In this document: piece by piece, positions 28,332-38,272 of the stretch | Numbering within the stretch: the first letter of the stretch is position 1 | How the letters are laid out: each line of letters begins with the position of its first letter | DNA from: Aliivibrio fischeri | GTDB taxonomy: Bacteria > Pseudomonadota > Gammaproteobacteria > Enterobacterales > Vibrionaceae | Length of the DNA: 64,000 nt | Assembly (NCBI RefSeq): GCF_009727955.1 | Contig: NZ_WOBR01000010.1 | Span: forward strand, 372,001-436,000 | Direction of reading: 5' to 3' | The notes under the pieces: model-generated | The model's input: the letters and a program-made list of their open reading frames with translations, nothing else | What the model was told of the DNA's origin: nothing | Databases searched by the model: none | Position numbers and translations under genes: made by a program

Positions 28332-28811
28332 ATGAGCACATTGATTGCAATCGCAATTACCACAGGTATTCTTTCAGGAGTTTGGGGCTGGGTAGCCATA
28401 AGCTTAGGTTTATTAAGTTGGGCCGGATTTTTAGGATGTACTACCTACTTCGCCTCCCCTATTGATGGCATTAAAGGTATAGGATTAAGTATTGCGACAA
28501 ATTTAAGCGGTGTTTTTTGGGCTATGGTGATCATAAAATTATCATCCATGATGAGCTTAGAGATCCTTGGTTATATCATTACTGCCATTGTTGCTTTCTT
28601 TATGTGTGCTCAAGCTAAAAAATCATGGCTAAGCTTTATTCCTGGGACCTTTATTGGTTCTTGCGCTACTTTTGCTTCCAATGGGAATTGGCAGCTTGTC
28701 ATTCCATCATTAATTTTAGGTGTTATATTTGCTTACGCGATGAAAACATCGGGCTTATGGTTAAAAGAAAAACTAGAAACAAACAAATTAATTGAAGCCA
28801 GTAAAAATTAG
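28332..28811 (+). CDS. DUF1097 (YcdZ-like) inner-membrane protein
   Basis: This 159-residue protein has about five hydrophobic segments and is close to E. coli YcdZ. Shared phrases are ITTGILSGVWGWVAISLGLL, WAGFLGCTTYFA, and FIPGTFIGSCATFA. The family's function is not known; its fold suggests a small transport or microcompartment-accessory membrane protein, but I would not assign one. It stands alone, divergent from the chitobiase gene, and is closed by a strong terminator. Confidence 0.88.
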   Translation: MSTLIAIAITTGILSGVWGWVAISLGLLSWAGFLGCTTYFASPIDGIKGIGLSIATNLSGVFWAMVIIKLSSMMSLEILGYIITAIVAFFMCAQAKKSWLSFIPGTFIGSCATFASNGNWQLVIPSLILGVIFAYAMKTSGLWLKEKLETNKLIEASKN

Positions 28812-28837
28812 TCACTTTAGTACTATTGATTAGATAC

Positions 28838-28878
28838 AAAAAAGCCTCTTACATATGCGAGTAGTAAGAGGCTTTTTT
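28838..28878 (+). terminator. Rho-independent terminator after the YcdZ-like gene
   Basis: GCCTCTTAC (28844-28852) pairs with GTAAGAGGC (28864-28872), followed by TTTTTT; an A run on the left makes it potentially bidirectional. Confidence 0.9.
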
Positions 28879-28917
28879 ATTTGTTCTTTATACCAATGTA
28901 ATAAATGGCTTAAATGC

Positions 28918-28952
28918 AAAAACGCCGCTTGATATAGCTATCAAGCGGCGTT
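28918..28952 (-). terminator. Rho-independent terminator of the tRNA cluster
   Basis: A perfect 14-bp stem AACGCCGCTTGATA (28921-28934) with 28939-28952 around a four-base loop runs into Ts on the minus strand, nine bases after tRNA-Asn. Confidence 0.9.
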
Positions 28953-28960
28953 CTTAAATG

Positions 28961-29036
28961 TGGCTCCCTTTGCTGGACTTGAACCAGCGACATACGGATT
29001 AACAGTCCGCCGTTCTACCGACTGAACTAAAAGGGA
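28961..29036 (-). tRNA. tRNA-Asn (GTT)
   Basis: This 76-nt tRNA includes an encoded CCA end (28961-28963). The acceptor stem is TCCCTTT/AAAGGGA, the anticodon loop contains GTT, and the T-arm reads GGTTCAAGTCC. It is the last of three tRNAs read from one promoter. Confidence 0.97.
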
Positions 29037-29064
29037 ACAGATTGTATCTCATAGAGAGAAAAGA

Positions 29065-29140
<76 letters not shown>

Positions 29141-29187
29141 ACACTTTATCTTTTTACTATCAAGCTATAAGCTCGACAGTGTAATAG

Positions 29188-29278
29188 TGGCGGAGGGATA
29201 GGGATTTGAACCCTAGAAGGGCTATTAACCCTTGCCGGTTTTCAAGACCGGTGCTTTCGACCACTCAGCCATCCCTCC
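29188..29278 (-). tRNA. tRNA-Ser (TGA)
   Basis: This 91-nt tRNA has the long variable arm of serine tRNAs, an encoded CCA (29188-29190), acceptor stem GGAGGGA/TCCCTCC and an anticodon loop with TGA, which reads UCA codons. It is the first tRNA of the cluster. Confidence 0.97.
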
Positions 29279-29321
29279 GCGGGACCATCTGAAGCAACTG
29301 CCTCATCAAGTGATGTCGCGC

Positions 29322-29349
29322 ATTATAGAGAAAATGAGATCGGGCGCAA
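29322..29349 (-). promoter_or_regulatory. Sigma-70 promoter of the tRNA cluster
   Basis: On the minus strand TTGCGC (29344-29349) and TATAAT (29322-29327) are separated by 16 bases and followed by a GC-rich discriminator GCGCG, typical of stable-RNA promoters under stringent control. It lies about 44 bases ahead of tRNA-Ser. Confidence 0.8.
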
Positions 29350-29436
29350 GTGTTTTTTGAAAAAAAATGTTTGTTTGATTAAAAAAAAGCCAAACTGATG
29401 TAATTTACGCAAAATTGAATGAATTATATCCATTTA

Positions 29437-30336
29437 TCAATTACTTATTAACGATACGCAGTTGCGCCCCTGTTTTTTTGCTTTATATAACTGCTGATCG
29501 GCGATTTCTAGTAAAAATTGTTCCGATTTAATAGATTCCGCATTAATCAAAGCAGCGCCAACACTGATACTTACTCTACCATGCGATGAAAATTCATGCG
29601 TAATGTTTAAATCATAAATACATTGACGTAATAACTCTGCAGTCTGTCTTAACTGTTCAAGATCGGTATCAAATTGGATTAAAGTAAATTCTTCACCACC
29701 ATAGCGGTAAACTCTGTCCGTTTTCCTTTGTAAGGTTCTCATTAAAGCTTTAGCGACTCTAATAAGCACCTCATCCCCAGCCGAATGCCCATAGTTATCG
29801 TTAAAAAGTTTAAAATGATCAATATCAAATATAATTAATCCAAGATTCCCCTTTAAGCGTTGGCTTTCAGCCCATCGATTTTCTAAATCAAAATCAAACA
29901 TACGACGATTAAGTAAATTCGTTAATCCATCTAAGGACGCATGTTTCTCTAATAAATCTGATTTAAGTTTAAGCGCAAGTTGGTTACGAATGCGTTTTTG
30001 TAAAATAACAGCGTGGAATGGCTTGGTTACGAAATCAACAGCACCAAGATCTAAGGCACGGATTTCATCTTCTATAGATTGATTAACGGTAATAACAATA
30101 ATTGGAATATTTTTCGTTGCTTCATTATTTTTAAGTTTCTCAATTACCTCAAAGCCGCCCATAATAGGCATATGAATGTCCAATAACACCAAATCTATAT
30201 GTTCTTGATGGATAACATCCAGAGCTTCTTGTCCATTTGTAACTGAAATACACGTGAATGCCTTTAATAATCGCTGCAATACAAGACGACTCACAGGTTC
30301 GTCCTCTGCAATTAAAATTTTTGGTTCAGTTAACAT
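29437..30336 (-). CDS. REC-GGDEF response regulator (diguanylate cyclase)
   Basis: This 299-residue cytoplasmic protein has an N-terminal receiver (D53 in LLDIHMP, K105 in VTKPF) and a GGDEF domain from about residue 130. The catalytic motif is GGEEF at 213-217 (an active variant), and an inhibitory RxxD site (204-207) precedes it by five residues, so it should make c-di-GMP and be feedback-inhibited. It is the first of several signalling genes beside the giant adhesin locus and is divergent from a single-domain Hpt protein, a plausible phosphodonor. c-di-GMP usually favours adhesin display. No kinase is encoded directly beside it. Confidence 0.93.
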   Translation of the reverse strand: MLTEPKILIAEDEPVSRLVLQRLLKAFTCISVTNGQEALDVIHQEHIDLVLLDIHMPIMGGFEVIEKLKNNEATKNIPIIVITVNQSIEDEIRALDLGAVDFVTKPFHAVILQKRIRNQLALKLKSDLLEKHASLDGLTNLLNRRMFDFDLENRWAESQRLKGNLGLIIFDIDHFKLFNDNYGHSAGDEVLIRVAKALMRTLQRKTDRVYRYGGEEFTLIQFDTDLEQLRQTAELLRQCIYDLNITHEFSSHGRVSISVGAALINAESIKSEQFLLEIADQQLYKAKKQGRNCVSLISN

Positions 30337-30499
30337 ATATCACCTACTTCCATATAAGAACCTCTGTTTCATTGATACCATAATTTTCATTGAGAAAATG
30401 TGATTCATAAAAAAATCTTAACTTATTGTTTATAAATGATATATTTTTTATTATTTATCTTCTATAGTTAAAATATGTAAAATCAATGGGTGAATAATA

Positions 30500-30829
30500 G
30501 TGATTAATATTAGCATATTAGAAGAAATGTTTGATGGCGATAAAGAGATCCTTCGCCAATTGTTTGAACTTTATCTAGAAGAACACTCGACGCTTTCAGA
30601 TACAATAGAAGAACAATATAAAAACAATAAATTACCTGAATTATTTCGCACTTTTCATACCCTTTTTGGGGCATTAAGCAATTTATGTGAAGAAGATATT
30701 TTGCCTTTAATTAAAACAATTGAAGTCAGTTGCAAAGACCATGATACACCTCATCAACACTCTATAGAGTCGGTTATCTCTGAACTAGCAAAAATAAAAC
30801 AACAAATGATGGATTATTTAAATGGTTAA
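30500..30829 (+). CDS. Single-domain Hpt phosphotransfer protein
   Basis: This 109-residue helical protein begins with a GTG at 30500, with GGGTGA upstream. The phosphoacceptor is H53 in TFHTLFGALSNLC. The usual Lys two residues on (HxLKG) is Phe here. It is a paralogue of the Hpt at 38273-38614: the two share ISILEEMFDGDKEI-like starts and the GAL(S/G)NLCE(E/M)DIL stretch. It probably shuttles phosphate between the hybrid kinases and the receivers of this island, such as the divergent REC-GGDEF protein. Confidence 0.85.
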   Translation: MINISILEEMFDGDKEILRQLFELYLEEHSTLSDTIEEQYKNNKLPELFRTFHTLFGALSNLCEEDILPLIKTIEVSCKDHDTPHQHSIESVISELAKIKQQMMDYLNG

Positions 30830-30830
30830 C

Positions 30831-30864
30831 AAAATTCTCCCATACCTTTCAATGTATGGGAGAA
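30831..30864 (-). terminator. Terminator of the EAL gene, between convergent genes
   Basis: An 11-bp stem TTCTCCCATAC (30835-30845) with GTATGGGAGAA (30854-30864) runs into TTTT on the minus strand. It lies between the convergent Hpt and EAL genes. Confidence 0.75.
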
Positions 30865-30897
30865 GAGTCGAATATAATCTATAAGTTGAAAATCATA

Positions 30898-32478
30898 CTA
30901 GGCAATAGCTGACATTTTTTCTCTTTCAATTAACTTCAATGACCAATTTATGATGCTATCAATATCCAATGGTTTACTAATATAATACCCTTGTACATAA
31001 TCACAACCTAGCTCTTGTAACTCAGAAAACAAATGCTCATCTTCAACACCTTCAGCCACAACATTGCAGCCTAAACTATGAGCAAGATAAATCGTTGATG
31101 CAACAATTGCATAATCACTATTACCAATGGCCATATTGCGAATAAAAGATTGATCAATTTTAATTTGATTAAATGCCAGTATTCTTAACAAAGATAAAGA
31201 CGAATACCCAGTTCCAAAATCATCAATACTAATATAAAAACCTAACTCTGATAGCTTAGAGAGCATTAAGTAAGCCGCATCAACATCTGACATTAAAGCA
31301 CTCTCTGTTACTTCTAAAATCATACTTGATGGTTCAAGATGCTTATTTGCTACCATATCAAATAATTGATTATATAAATCATCGTCATATAAATCCAATG
31401 TTGATATATTGATATGAACTTGAAAATTCAAATTATCATTTCTCAAGCGAATAATATCTAAGGTAACCTGACTCACAACCCATTGAGTTATCCCCTTGAT
31501 ATAATTATTTTTTTCTGCAATCGAAATAAATTTGTCAGGAGGTATCATACTTCCATCTTTTTGTGGCCAGCGAATCAGTGCCTCATAGCCATGTAGCGTT
31601 TTATCCATAGTATTTACGATTGGTTGATAATACAGTTCAAACTCTTTATTTGGGATCGCATGAACTAATTTGCTTAAGATGTTCACTTCATCATTAATAG
31701 ATTGCGCATAATTTTCTGAATAAAAATCTATAACTAAACCTAATTTTTTGGCCTTATAGCAAGCGATATCGACTCGCTTTAGCATTTCATCTACGCAATC
31801 AATATCGTCTGAATAAATCACATTACCTATAATTGGCTGGAGAATAAAATTCTTTCCTTTCATTTTAATAGGTTGAATTAATAATTCATACACTTCTAAA
31901 GCAATGCTATTGATCTTATCTTTATTCGTTAAATTACCAATGATTAATATTTCATTATTATCATGGAAAATTGATACATTCCGATCATTACGATGTTTCT
32001 TAATTAGCAAGGAAGCATAGGACAATATGCTATTAAACGTTTTACCAGAAGAATATTCAATCAATGTTCTATGATTCTGAATCTTAATTTTAGTTAAGTT
32101 AAATGGAATACGACTTTCAATTCTACCTTCAATGGCAGTTCTATAAATTTTTGATTTATTTGTAGCGTTATTACGTTGTTCTTGATTACTAATATTTTGT
32201 TTTATTTTATTTGTCACTAATATGAAGACAAATGCTAATTGTGTTAAAAATGTAACACTAATTAGCATTGATAAATCTATATTATTTTTTATCCCTTTTT
32301 CTAAAAGATAATTCTCAATATAAATAAAACCTATAAAATAAATAAGAAGCAATATAGATGTTAAGATCTTCTTTGAAAGAACATTATTTTTTATAATATC
32401 ATAAACACCTTTAGATAATAAAACTAAAGAAACAACATTAGCAAACAATAATAATTTCAAAATAACGTCATTATCCAT
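30898..32478 (-). CDS. Membrane EAL-domain c-di-GMP phosphodiesterase
   Basis: This 526-residue protein starts with three hydrophobic segments (about residues 7-95), then a degenerate GGDEF-like domain lacking the GGDEF motif, then an EAL domain. The catalytic region keeps YEALIRW, DDFGTGYSSLSLLR, KIDQSFI and EGVEDEHLF, so hydrolysis of c-di-GMP is expected. It starts 45 bases after the sigma-factor gene in the same direction, and the two are probably one operon. It would oppose the REC-GGDEF enzyme nearby. The membrane part has no recognisable sensor domain. Confidence 0.9.
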   Translation of the reverse strand: MDNDVILKLLLFANVVSLVLLSKGVYDIIKNNVLSKKILTSILLLIYFIGFIYIENYLLEKGIKNNIDLSMLISVTFLTQLAFVFILVTNKIKQNISNQEQRNNATNKSKIYRTAIEGRIESRIPFNLTKIKIQNHRTLIEYSSGKTFNSILSYASLLIKKHRNDRNVSIFHDNNEILIIGNLTNKDKINSIALEVYELLIQPIKMKGKNFILQPIIGNVIYSDDIDCVDEMLKRVDIACYKAKKLGLVIDFYSENYAQSINDEVNILSKLVHAIPNKEFELYYQPIVNTMDKTLHGYEALIRWPQKDGSMIPPDKFISIAEKNNYIKGITQWVVSQVTLDIIRLRNDNLNFQVHINISTLDLYDDDLYNQLFDMVANKHLEPSSMILEVTESALMSDVDAAYLMLSKLSELGFYISIDDFGTGYSSLSLLRILAFNQIKIDQSFIRNMAIGNSDYAIVASTIYLAHSLGCNVVAEGVEDEHLFSELQELGCDYVQGYYISKPLDIDSIINWSLKLIEREKMSAIA

Positions 32479-32523
32479 ATAAATACAACCTCAACATATC
32501 TATGACATTAAAAAAGAATAGTA

Positions 32524-33408
32524 CTAGCCTAAAGCTATTTCTAAATCCAATTTATTTTTCTTAAAAATAGTATTCAATTTAATGAGTGTCTCAGATTGTA
32601 TTTGTCTTACTCTTTCCTTTGATAGCTCTAAATCTTTACCTAAATCTTCTAAGGTCTTAACTTTGCATCCAAATAGCCCATATCGATTAATAATGATTTC
32701 TTTCTCTCTATAGTTAAGTGAATTAATCCAAGAAGATAGATTCTTCTCTAAATTATCTTGAGATAAAGAATTATCGGGTTCCAGAGCTCTATCCTTCGAA
32801 GAAAGTTCAAGAAACTTAGGCGGAGTCTCATCGCTACTTGCCGAATGACAAGTAAGCTGACTAGGTATTAAGCTTATGATTTTACTTACTTTAATTTGTT
32901 CTTCTTCACAATAAGAGGAAATATCTTTAATTGAAGGTTCACGTTTTAAAGATTTAGATAATTCACGGGCAGCTCTAAGATAAGTATTTAACTCTTTTGT
33001 TATATGCACAGGAAGGCGAACGGTTCTAGAATGATTAAAAAGCGCGCTCTCAATAGATTCTCTGATCCACCACACTGCATAAGTTGAAAAACGATAACCT
33101 AATTCTGGATTAAATTTTTCTATCGCCTTAATAAGACCTAAATTGCCTTCTTCAATAATATCCAAAATCGCTAAATCTGTTTGATTTCTCGTTCTATATT
33201 TATTAGCAACTTTAACAACAAGCCTCAAATTAGATTCGATTAATTTATTTCTTGCTGACATATCCCCTTTTTTATAAAGTCTGCTATAAATCAGTTCCTC
33301 CTTTGCTGTAAGTAATTGATAACGATTTATTTCTTTCAAATATATTGAATATGAATCTTTTAATTCCTGCTCTGAACAGGCTTTTATATCTAATTTTGCA
33401 TAAGCCAT
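32524..33408 (-). CDS. RpoS-like sigma-70 family factor
   Basis: This 294-residue sigma factor has region 1.2 (DSYSIYLKEINRYQLLT), region 2 (NLRLVVKVANKYRTR, IEEGNLGLIKAIEKF, FSTYAVWWIRESIE), region 3 (HSRTVRLPVH) and region 4 (REKEIIINRYGLFG, LEDLGKDLELSKERVRQIQ). It is of the RpoS/RpoD group without a long region 1.1. It is too divergent, and too far from nlpD or similar genes, to be the main RpoS. It reminds me of RpoQ, the RpoS-like quorum-linked factor of Aliivibrio, but I cannot confirm orthology. It is probably cotranscribed with the EAL gene and divergent from a hybrid kinase, so it may drive genes of this island. Confidence 0.9.
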   Translation of the reverse strand: MAYAKLDIKACSEQELKDSYSIYLKEINRYQLLTAKEELIYSRLYKKGDMSARNKLIESNLRLVVKVANKYRTRNQTDLAILDIIEEGNLGLIKAIEKFNPELGYRFSTYAVWWIRESIESALFNHSRTVRLPVHITKELNTYLRAARELSKSLKREPSIKDISSYCEEEQIKVSKIISLIPSQLTCHSASSDETPPKFLELSSKDRALEPDNSLSQDNLEKNLSSWINSLNYREKEIIINRYGLFGCKVKTLEDLGKDLELSKERVRQIQSETLIKLNTIFKKNKLDLEIALG

Positions 33409-33851
33409 AACATGTCCTTGTACCTAGCTGTTTTATATTTATTGTTATCAACTGTTTTTTCAGTTGTAAATAAACTATGGTACAAACACTAACAAGCAGC
33501 AATACCGTAAACTATTTTTTATCGAAAAAAAGATAAATTTGTTGTGATGATCACAACTAATTAACACAAAATCTCAATATTAAGACGACAATATATTGAC
33601 ACCTTAATTATTTACAATATAGACAATAGAAATATCATCACAAATCGAAACGACAAAGTCACAATTACATTCAAATATCATTTAGAGTAATAACTTAAAC
33701 CTTTCCCTAACCAACTTTAAAATAAATTAATAATTGATATTAAGAACAATAACCTGCACATAAAAACAAACAATAATTATCTGTTTTTCTATTTTTTATC
33801 CTATGCTTTAATCATAAGTCTTCATTTAGGCTCTTAGAACAAGGATTGTTT
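33409..33851. promoter_or_regulatory. Divergent AT-rich region with a 17-base palindrome
   Basis: The 443 bases between the sigma factor and the hybrid kinase contain no gene that I can see. The best element is GTTGTGATGATCACAAC (33541-33557), a perfect inverted repeat around one central G. Its half-sites resemble CRP, but the spacer is three instead of six bases, so another regulator is likelier. No promoter boxes are clear. Confidence 0.4.
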
Positions 33852-36443
33852 ATGGCGCTACTGAATCATTTTTCTATTAAATCAAGGGTTTTAATCATTA
33901 CTTTTACTCCCTTACTTCTTCTATGCTTATTTTCAAGTAAAGAAATCTATCATCAAATAAAAAACATCCACAACCTAAACTCTATCCAGAATAATTTAGA
34001 GTTAAATAAGCTATTATTTTCCTACACGAATTCAATGCATTTTGAACGAGAAAACTTATTGTTTAGTGGAAACAGTTCGGCAATAAAAACAAATACCGAC
34101 GTTTACATAAATACCATGTTGCTCAAAACAACGAATGCAGATTCTGCAGAATTACATAATGCTATCAACAATTTAGACCGTATTTCCAGTGAAAATAACT
34201 CACTAAATGACATCATCAATCGTTCTGAATTACAAATGAGCAACCTTAGTAAGGTGTATAATATTTTAACTAAAAAAAGCACAATAACTCAGTTCGATAA
34301 CATTAAGGAAAAACTAGCTTTATTACACAGAGTAGAACTAATCAACTATTGGGCCTTAAATGAAAATTGGTATACTCAATTAAGTTTCCAATCACCATCT
34401 CAACAGATTAAAAAGCAAATAGATCGCTTTTATTATCAACAACTTTTATATTCACAAGAACTAAATCAAGTTAAAAACTTCAATTTAGATCTTCAAGAAT
34501 TGAAAAAAGCATTTAGTACAAAAGAAGCATCTCAAATCAACATCGATAACTATTTATCTCTTACTAAAACGGCCGTTAATACTACCTTATCTGAATTAAA
34601 TCAAGAGGTTAAAAACGAATTACAACGTCATCAGATAATAGTTGCTAGCCATATCATTTTACTCATCTCTGTATTTTCGTTCATTTCTATTATTGGCGTA
34701 TCTCTATCATCACGAATTCGCTCCTATTTAAAATCAATATATTCGTCAATGAGTAAGATAGAAAGAAGTCATGATTACAGTATAAAACTGCCTACAGATG
34801 GGAAAGATGAACTCTCCTTTTTTTCAAGAAAGATTAATAAATTAATTACTAAACGTAGCGAAAATGAAGAATCTCTCATTTTCGCTAAAGAAGAGGCTGA
34901 GAACTCAAACCAGGCCAAGACAACATTTCTTGCAAATATGTCACATGAAATAAGGACTCCTCTCAACGGAATCATAGGAATGTCGAGTGTTCTAGCTGAA
35001 ACCAAACTCAGTCCTATTCAACTGGATTACCTCAATACAATAGAAACGTCATCACAAACTTTGTTAATTTTAATTAACGATATTTTAGATTTATCCAAAA
35101 TTGAAGCTGGAAATTTTGCAATTTATACTCAACCAACCAATATACGTGAAATTATATTTGATACCCTTTCAATTGATATCGCAAAAGCAACGGAAAAAAA
35201 TCTAGATTTACATATTTATATTTCTCCAAATGTACCAAATTATCTCACTCTTGATGAACATAGAATAAAACAAGTTTTAATGAACTTAACATCTAATGCG
35301 ATGAAGTTTACACCAAAAGGGTTTATTTCTATTTCTATCGATTTTTCATTTTTAATGGGGAATAAGGGATGCTTAACCATCTCAGTCAAAGATTCAGGTA
35401 TTGGTATCAATACAAATATTAAAGAAAATATACTTAATCCATTTACGCAAGGCGACAGCTCCATTACTCGACGATTTGGAGGTACAGGACTGGGGTTAAC
35501 AATTACCAATCAACTTATAGACCTAATGGGAGGAACTCTCGATATTGAATCAGAGCCTGAAAAAGGAAGCTGTTTTTCTTTTCGCCTAAAAACCGATATT
35601 GTTAATAAAAAAATCCAAGCACCAGAAAAGCTTAAACAGCTAACGTTCATATTAATTGATGATAATTCAGGATTATCTAAGCAATTAATTCAAGAACTAC
35701 ATCGCTATCATATTAAAAACATAATTATAAAAAAAGCAACTGACAAAATTACTATTTTTGATAGTAGTAAAGCGATTATCTTATACTGTGTAACTAGCTG
35801 CCTAGAAGAAAACTGCCGAGATAAATTAATCAAAATTCATAACCAGCATTTAAATACGCCTTTAGTTCTTGCTCAAAAACACAAACGTCGAATCAGTGCA
35901 CTGGATTCAATTATTGATGGATTAGTTACTTTCCCAATTTTAGGGCATCGTTTTATTAAAACTTTGGAAAATTCATTAAGTATCCATTTAGAAAACTTAG
36001 AATCTATCAACAATATACTCTATTCCAGTTCTTTAAGTTCGACAGAATCAAAGGGAGTAAAAAAATTAAACAAGGAACATATACTCATTGTTGAAGATAA
36101 TCTTGTTAATCAAAAAGTGGCTTCTTTGTTTCTTGGTAATTCAGGATACACTTTTGATATAGCAAATAACGGACAAGAAGCTGTTGAAAAATTCACGGAC
36201 AGCAAGGCATACAACATCATTCTTATGGATTGTATGATGCCTATAAAAGATGGATTTACAGCAACAAAAGAAATCCGAAAAGTAGAAAAAGCACAAAAAA
36301 GAAGGAAAATTCCTATCATCGCTTTAACTGCCAGTATCCTAGATCAAGATATATCCAAATGCTATGAATCAGGGATGGATGACTTTATTGCAAAACCTTT
36401 CAAAAAAGAGATTTTATTAGAAAAAATTATGACAATAAAATAA
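33852..36443 (+). CDS. Hybrid sensor histidine kinase
   Basis: This 863-residue inner-membrane kinase starts at the ATG at 33852, six bases after AAGGA. It has a transmembrane segment near residues 13-30, a helical periplasmic sensor of about 230 residues resembling NIT-type domains, a second membrane segment near 260-285 and a HAMP-like linker. Then come HisKA with H365 in [12 protein letters not shown], a full ATP-binding domain ([16 protein letters not shown]), a degenerate middle receiver-like domain and a C-terminal receiver with D793 in LMDCMMP. The 9-base gap to the next regulator gene marks an operon. With no Hpt domain of its own, it needs a separate Hpt such as the ones on either side. 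Confidence 0.93.
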   Translation: MALLNHFSIKSRVLIITFTPLLLLCLFSSKEIYHQIKNIHNLNSIQNNLELNKLLFSYTNSMHFERENLLFSGNSSAIKTNTDVYINTMLLKTTNADSAELHNAINNLDRISSENNSLNDIINRSELQMSNLSKVYNILTKKSTITQFDNIKEKLALLHRVELINYWALNENWYTQLSFQSPSQQIKKQIDRFYYQQLLYSQELNQVKNFNLDLQELKKAFSTKEASQINIDNYLSLTKTAVNTTLSELNQEVKNELQRHQIIVASHIILLISVFSFISIIGVSLSSRIRSYLKSIYSSMSKIERSHDYSIKLPTDGKDELSFFSRKINKLITKRSENEESLIFAKEEAENSNQAKTTFLANMSHEIRTPLNGIIGMSSVLAETKLSPIQLDYLNTIETSSQTLLILINDILDLSKIEAGNFAIYTQPTNIREIIFDTLSIDIAKATEKNLDLHIYISPNVPNYLTLDEHRIKQVLMNLTSNAMKFTPKGFISISIDFSFLMGNKGCLTISVKDSGIGINTNIKENILNPFTQGDSSITRRFGGTGLGLTITNQLIDLMGGTLDIESEPEKGSCFSFRLKTDIVNKKIQAPEKLKQLTFILIDDNSGLSKQLIQELHRYHIKNIIIKKATDKITIFDSSKAIILYCVTSCLEENCRDKLIKIHNQHLNTPLVLAQKHKRRISALDSIIDGLVTFPILGHRFIKTLENSLSIHLENLESINNILYSSSLSSTESKGVKKLNKEHILIVEDNLVNQKVASLFLGNSGYTFDIANNGQEAVEKFTDSKAYNIILMDCMMPIKDGFTATKEIRKVEKAQKRRKIPIIALTASILDQDISKCYESGMDDFIAKPFKKEILLEKIMTIK

Positions 36444-36452
36444 GGATAATGC

Positions 36453-38165
36453 ATGACTTCGGCTTTTAACCCAACATCGGGAACTCTCAATCTGTCAAAC
36501 TTCGATATACTGATCGTCGATGATTGTCAGATATCGTCCATGTATTTATTTCAATTAATCAAACAACTTGGTTTTACACAAATAGATAAAGCTTACTCAT
36601 ATCAAGATGCCATAAAATGCTGTGCAAAAAAAAGATACGCATTACTCTTCATCGATTTTCATCTTGAACAAGCAATTAATGGTTCAGAATTACACGATTT
36701 ACTCAAAGAAAAAGGGTTTGTATCTCCCTATGCAAGAGTCATTACTGTATCTGGAGATAACACAACACAAACAGTTATTGGGACACTTTCAAAAGGACGA
36801 GGAGATTATTTATGTAAACCAATAAATAAAGCTACACTACAAAAAAAAGTACAAAATGCCTTTTCTGAATATCAACTTTTTAAAAAGCTATATAAACTTT
36901 TAGAACAACATAAACATGAAGAGCTATTGTCCACAGCAGTGTCAATCGCTGCTCATAAAAATATAGTTGAACTCGACCTGTTTCTTATTGATTTTCTCTA
37001 TGAACACGATAAAAACCTTCTGTTAAAGCTGACATATGAAACAACGTTTAGTAATAGAAAAAACTACATTCTGGCGCGTTTAAAAGTACAAAACGAAAAA
37101 AAATTAATGCAGCCACTTAGCTTAATAGAGGCAACAACACAACTTTGCGAAAAGCATCCATTATTCGTTCAAGCGTTTGATTTTTTGAGTTTATTACAAA
37201 CAAATATTCAACATTATGAAGAATCATTAAACTCAGCTTTAAATGCATTAGCTTTAACAACAAGATCTCCACACCGTTCACTATCCGTATTAAAGTTATC
37301 TTTAATATGTAATGACAAAAGTGAATTTCTAAAAGCAAGCCACCTACTTGCAAGTCATTTACCTATTGCTTCTCCGAGTTGGTGTTCTTATCTATCTGAA
37401 TGTTTGAGTTATTTTAATAGTTACATTCAACAAACCACATCAGAAATAGATAAAAAACAATTAATTTTAGAGCAAAAAAACTTCGTACGTCGTTGTGAGT
37501 ACCGTCTAACTGACAAACAAAAAGTGCAGCTAAATATTTTATACAATTACTCAATAAGTAAACGTTTAATTGAAGAGGGGCATATAGCAAAAGCGAAAAG
37601 ATTAACCTTAAGAGCCACCACCTCATTTTATGATAACCTGCACCAACTCAATACTATTGTATTGATCGAATTAGTATATTTACTTTCTTTTTTTGGTGAG
37701 CTTTGGCTTATGACTAAGGTCAATGCTGTATTGAAAACAAAAACAAATTTAGATAATTATTGCCGCGATTGTCTTAATACATTAAAGAATGATGCTGAGT
37801 TAATTCAATCTATAGCTCACTTATCCGTTACAGTAGAAAAACTTTCAGGCCTTGAAATTGAACAACCAACATTTGATCAACTGTCGAGTGAATTGCAACG
37901 TCATCCCTACTCTTCTGAATTGTGTATTAGTTTTTTAGAAAAAATTATTAAATTAAGCCAAGATCTTCCTAATAATTTAAACAAAACAATAGATTTAATT
38001 AACGAAATGCCACTTTCATTAGAGCTAAATCTACGTCGAGATACGATATTAAAACAATTACATGCTCATATAGATATTAATAATGAATTACCATCGCAAG
38101 CATTTAACTCTTCTTTACCCCAGAAGATCCCTCTATTATTGCAGATAGAAAACTCAAATAATTAA
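36453..38165 (+). CDS. Response regulator with helical-repeat output (VieB-like)
   Basis: This 570-residue cytoplasmic protein has an N-terminal receiver (D68 in FIDFHLEQ, Lys in LCKPINK) followed by about 430 residues of helices with spaced hydrophobic/aromatic residues, probably TPR-like repeats. There is no DNA-binding or enzymatic domain. Size and layout resemble VieB of Vibrio cholerae, a REC-TPR protein that restrains its partner kinase VieS, so a similar role toward the preceding hybrid kinase is plausible. It ends in a perfect terminator. Confidence 0.75.
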   Translation: MTSAFNPTSGTLNLSNFDILIVDDCQISSMYLFQLIKQLGFTQIDKAYSYQDAIKCCAKKRYALLFIDFHLEQAINGSELHDLLKEKGFVSPYARVITVSGDNTTQTVIGTLSKGRGDYLCKPINKATLQKKVQNAFSEYQLFKKLYKLLEQHKHEELLSTAVSIAAHKNIVELDLFLIDFLYEHDKNLLLKLTYETTFSNRKNYILARLKVQNEKKLMQPLSLIEATTQLCEKHPLFVQAFDFLSLLQTNIQHYEESLNSALNALALTTRSPHRSLSVLKLSLICNDKSEFLKASHLLASHLPIASPSWCSYLSECLSYFNSYIQQTTSEIDKKQLILEQKNFVRRCEYRLTDKQKVQLNILYNYSISKRLIEEGHIAKAKRLTLRATTSFYDNLHQLNTIVLIELVYLLSFFGELWLMTKVNAVLKTKTNLDNYCRDCLNTLKNDAELIQSIAHLSVTVEKLSGLEIEQPTFDQLSSELQRHPYSSELCISFLEKIIKLSQDLPNNLNKTIDLINEMPLSLELNLRRDTILKQLHAHIDINNELPSQAFNSSLPQKIPLLLQIENSNN

Positions 38166-38172
38166 TATAAAG

Positions 38173-38198
38173 AAGCCACGTAGTACTACGTGGCTTTT
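38173..38198 (+). terminator. Rho-independent terminator after the REC-repeat gene
   Basis: GCCACGTAGT and ACTACGTGGC (38175-38194) form a perfect 10-bp inverted repeat with no loop-out, followed by TTTT. Confidence 0.8.
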
Positions 38199-38272
38199 GA
38201 ATTGCTCACATCAATAATTTTTCTTTTATAATCAAAAGTATAAATTTCATACTTTTCACTAAAGTGTAGTGT

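Noticed and set aside
32524..33408. The sigma factor as the main RpoS.
   Set aside because: It is shorter and more divergent than RpoS, lacks the usual nlpD neighbour, and sits among adhesin regulators; RpoS-like paralogue is safer.
33541..33557. The TGTGA/TCACA palindrome as a CRP site.
   Set aside because: The spacer is three bases; CRP needs six.
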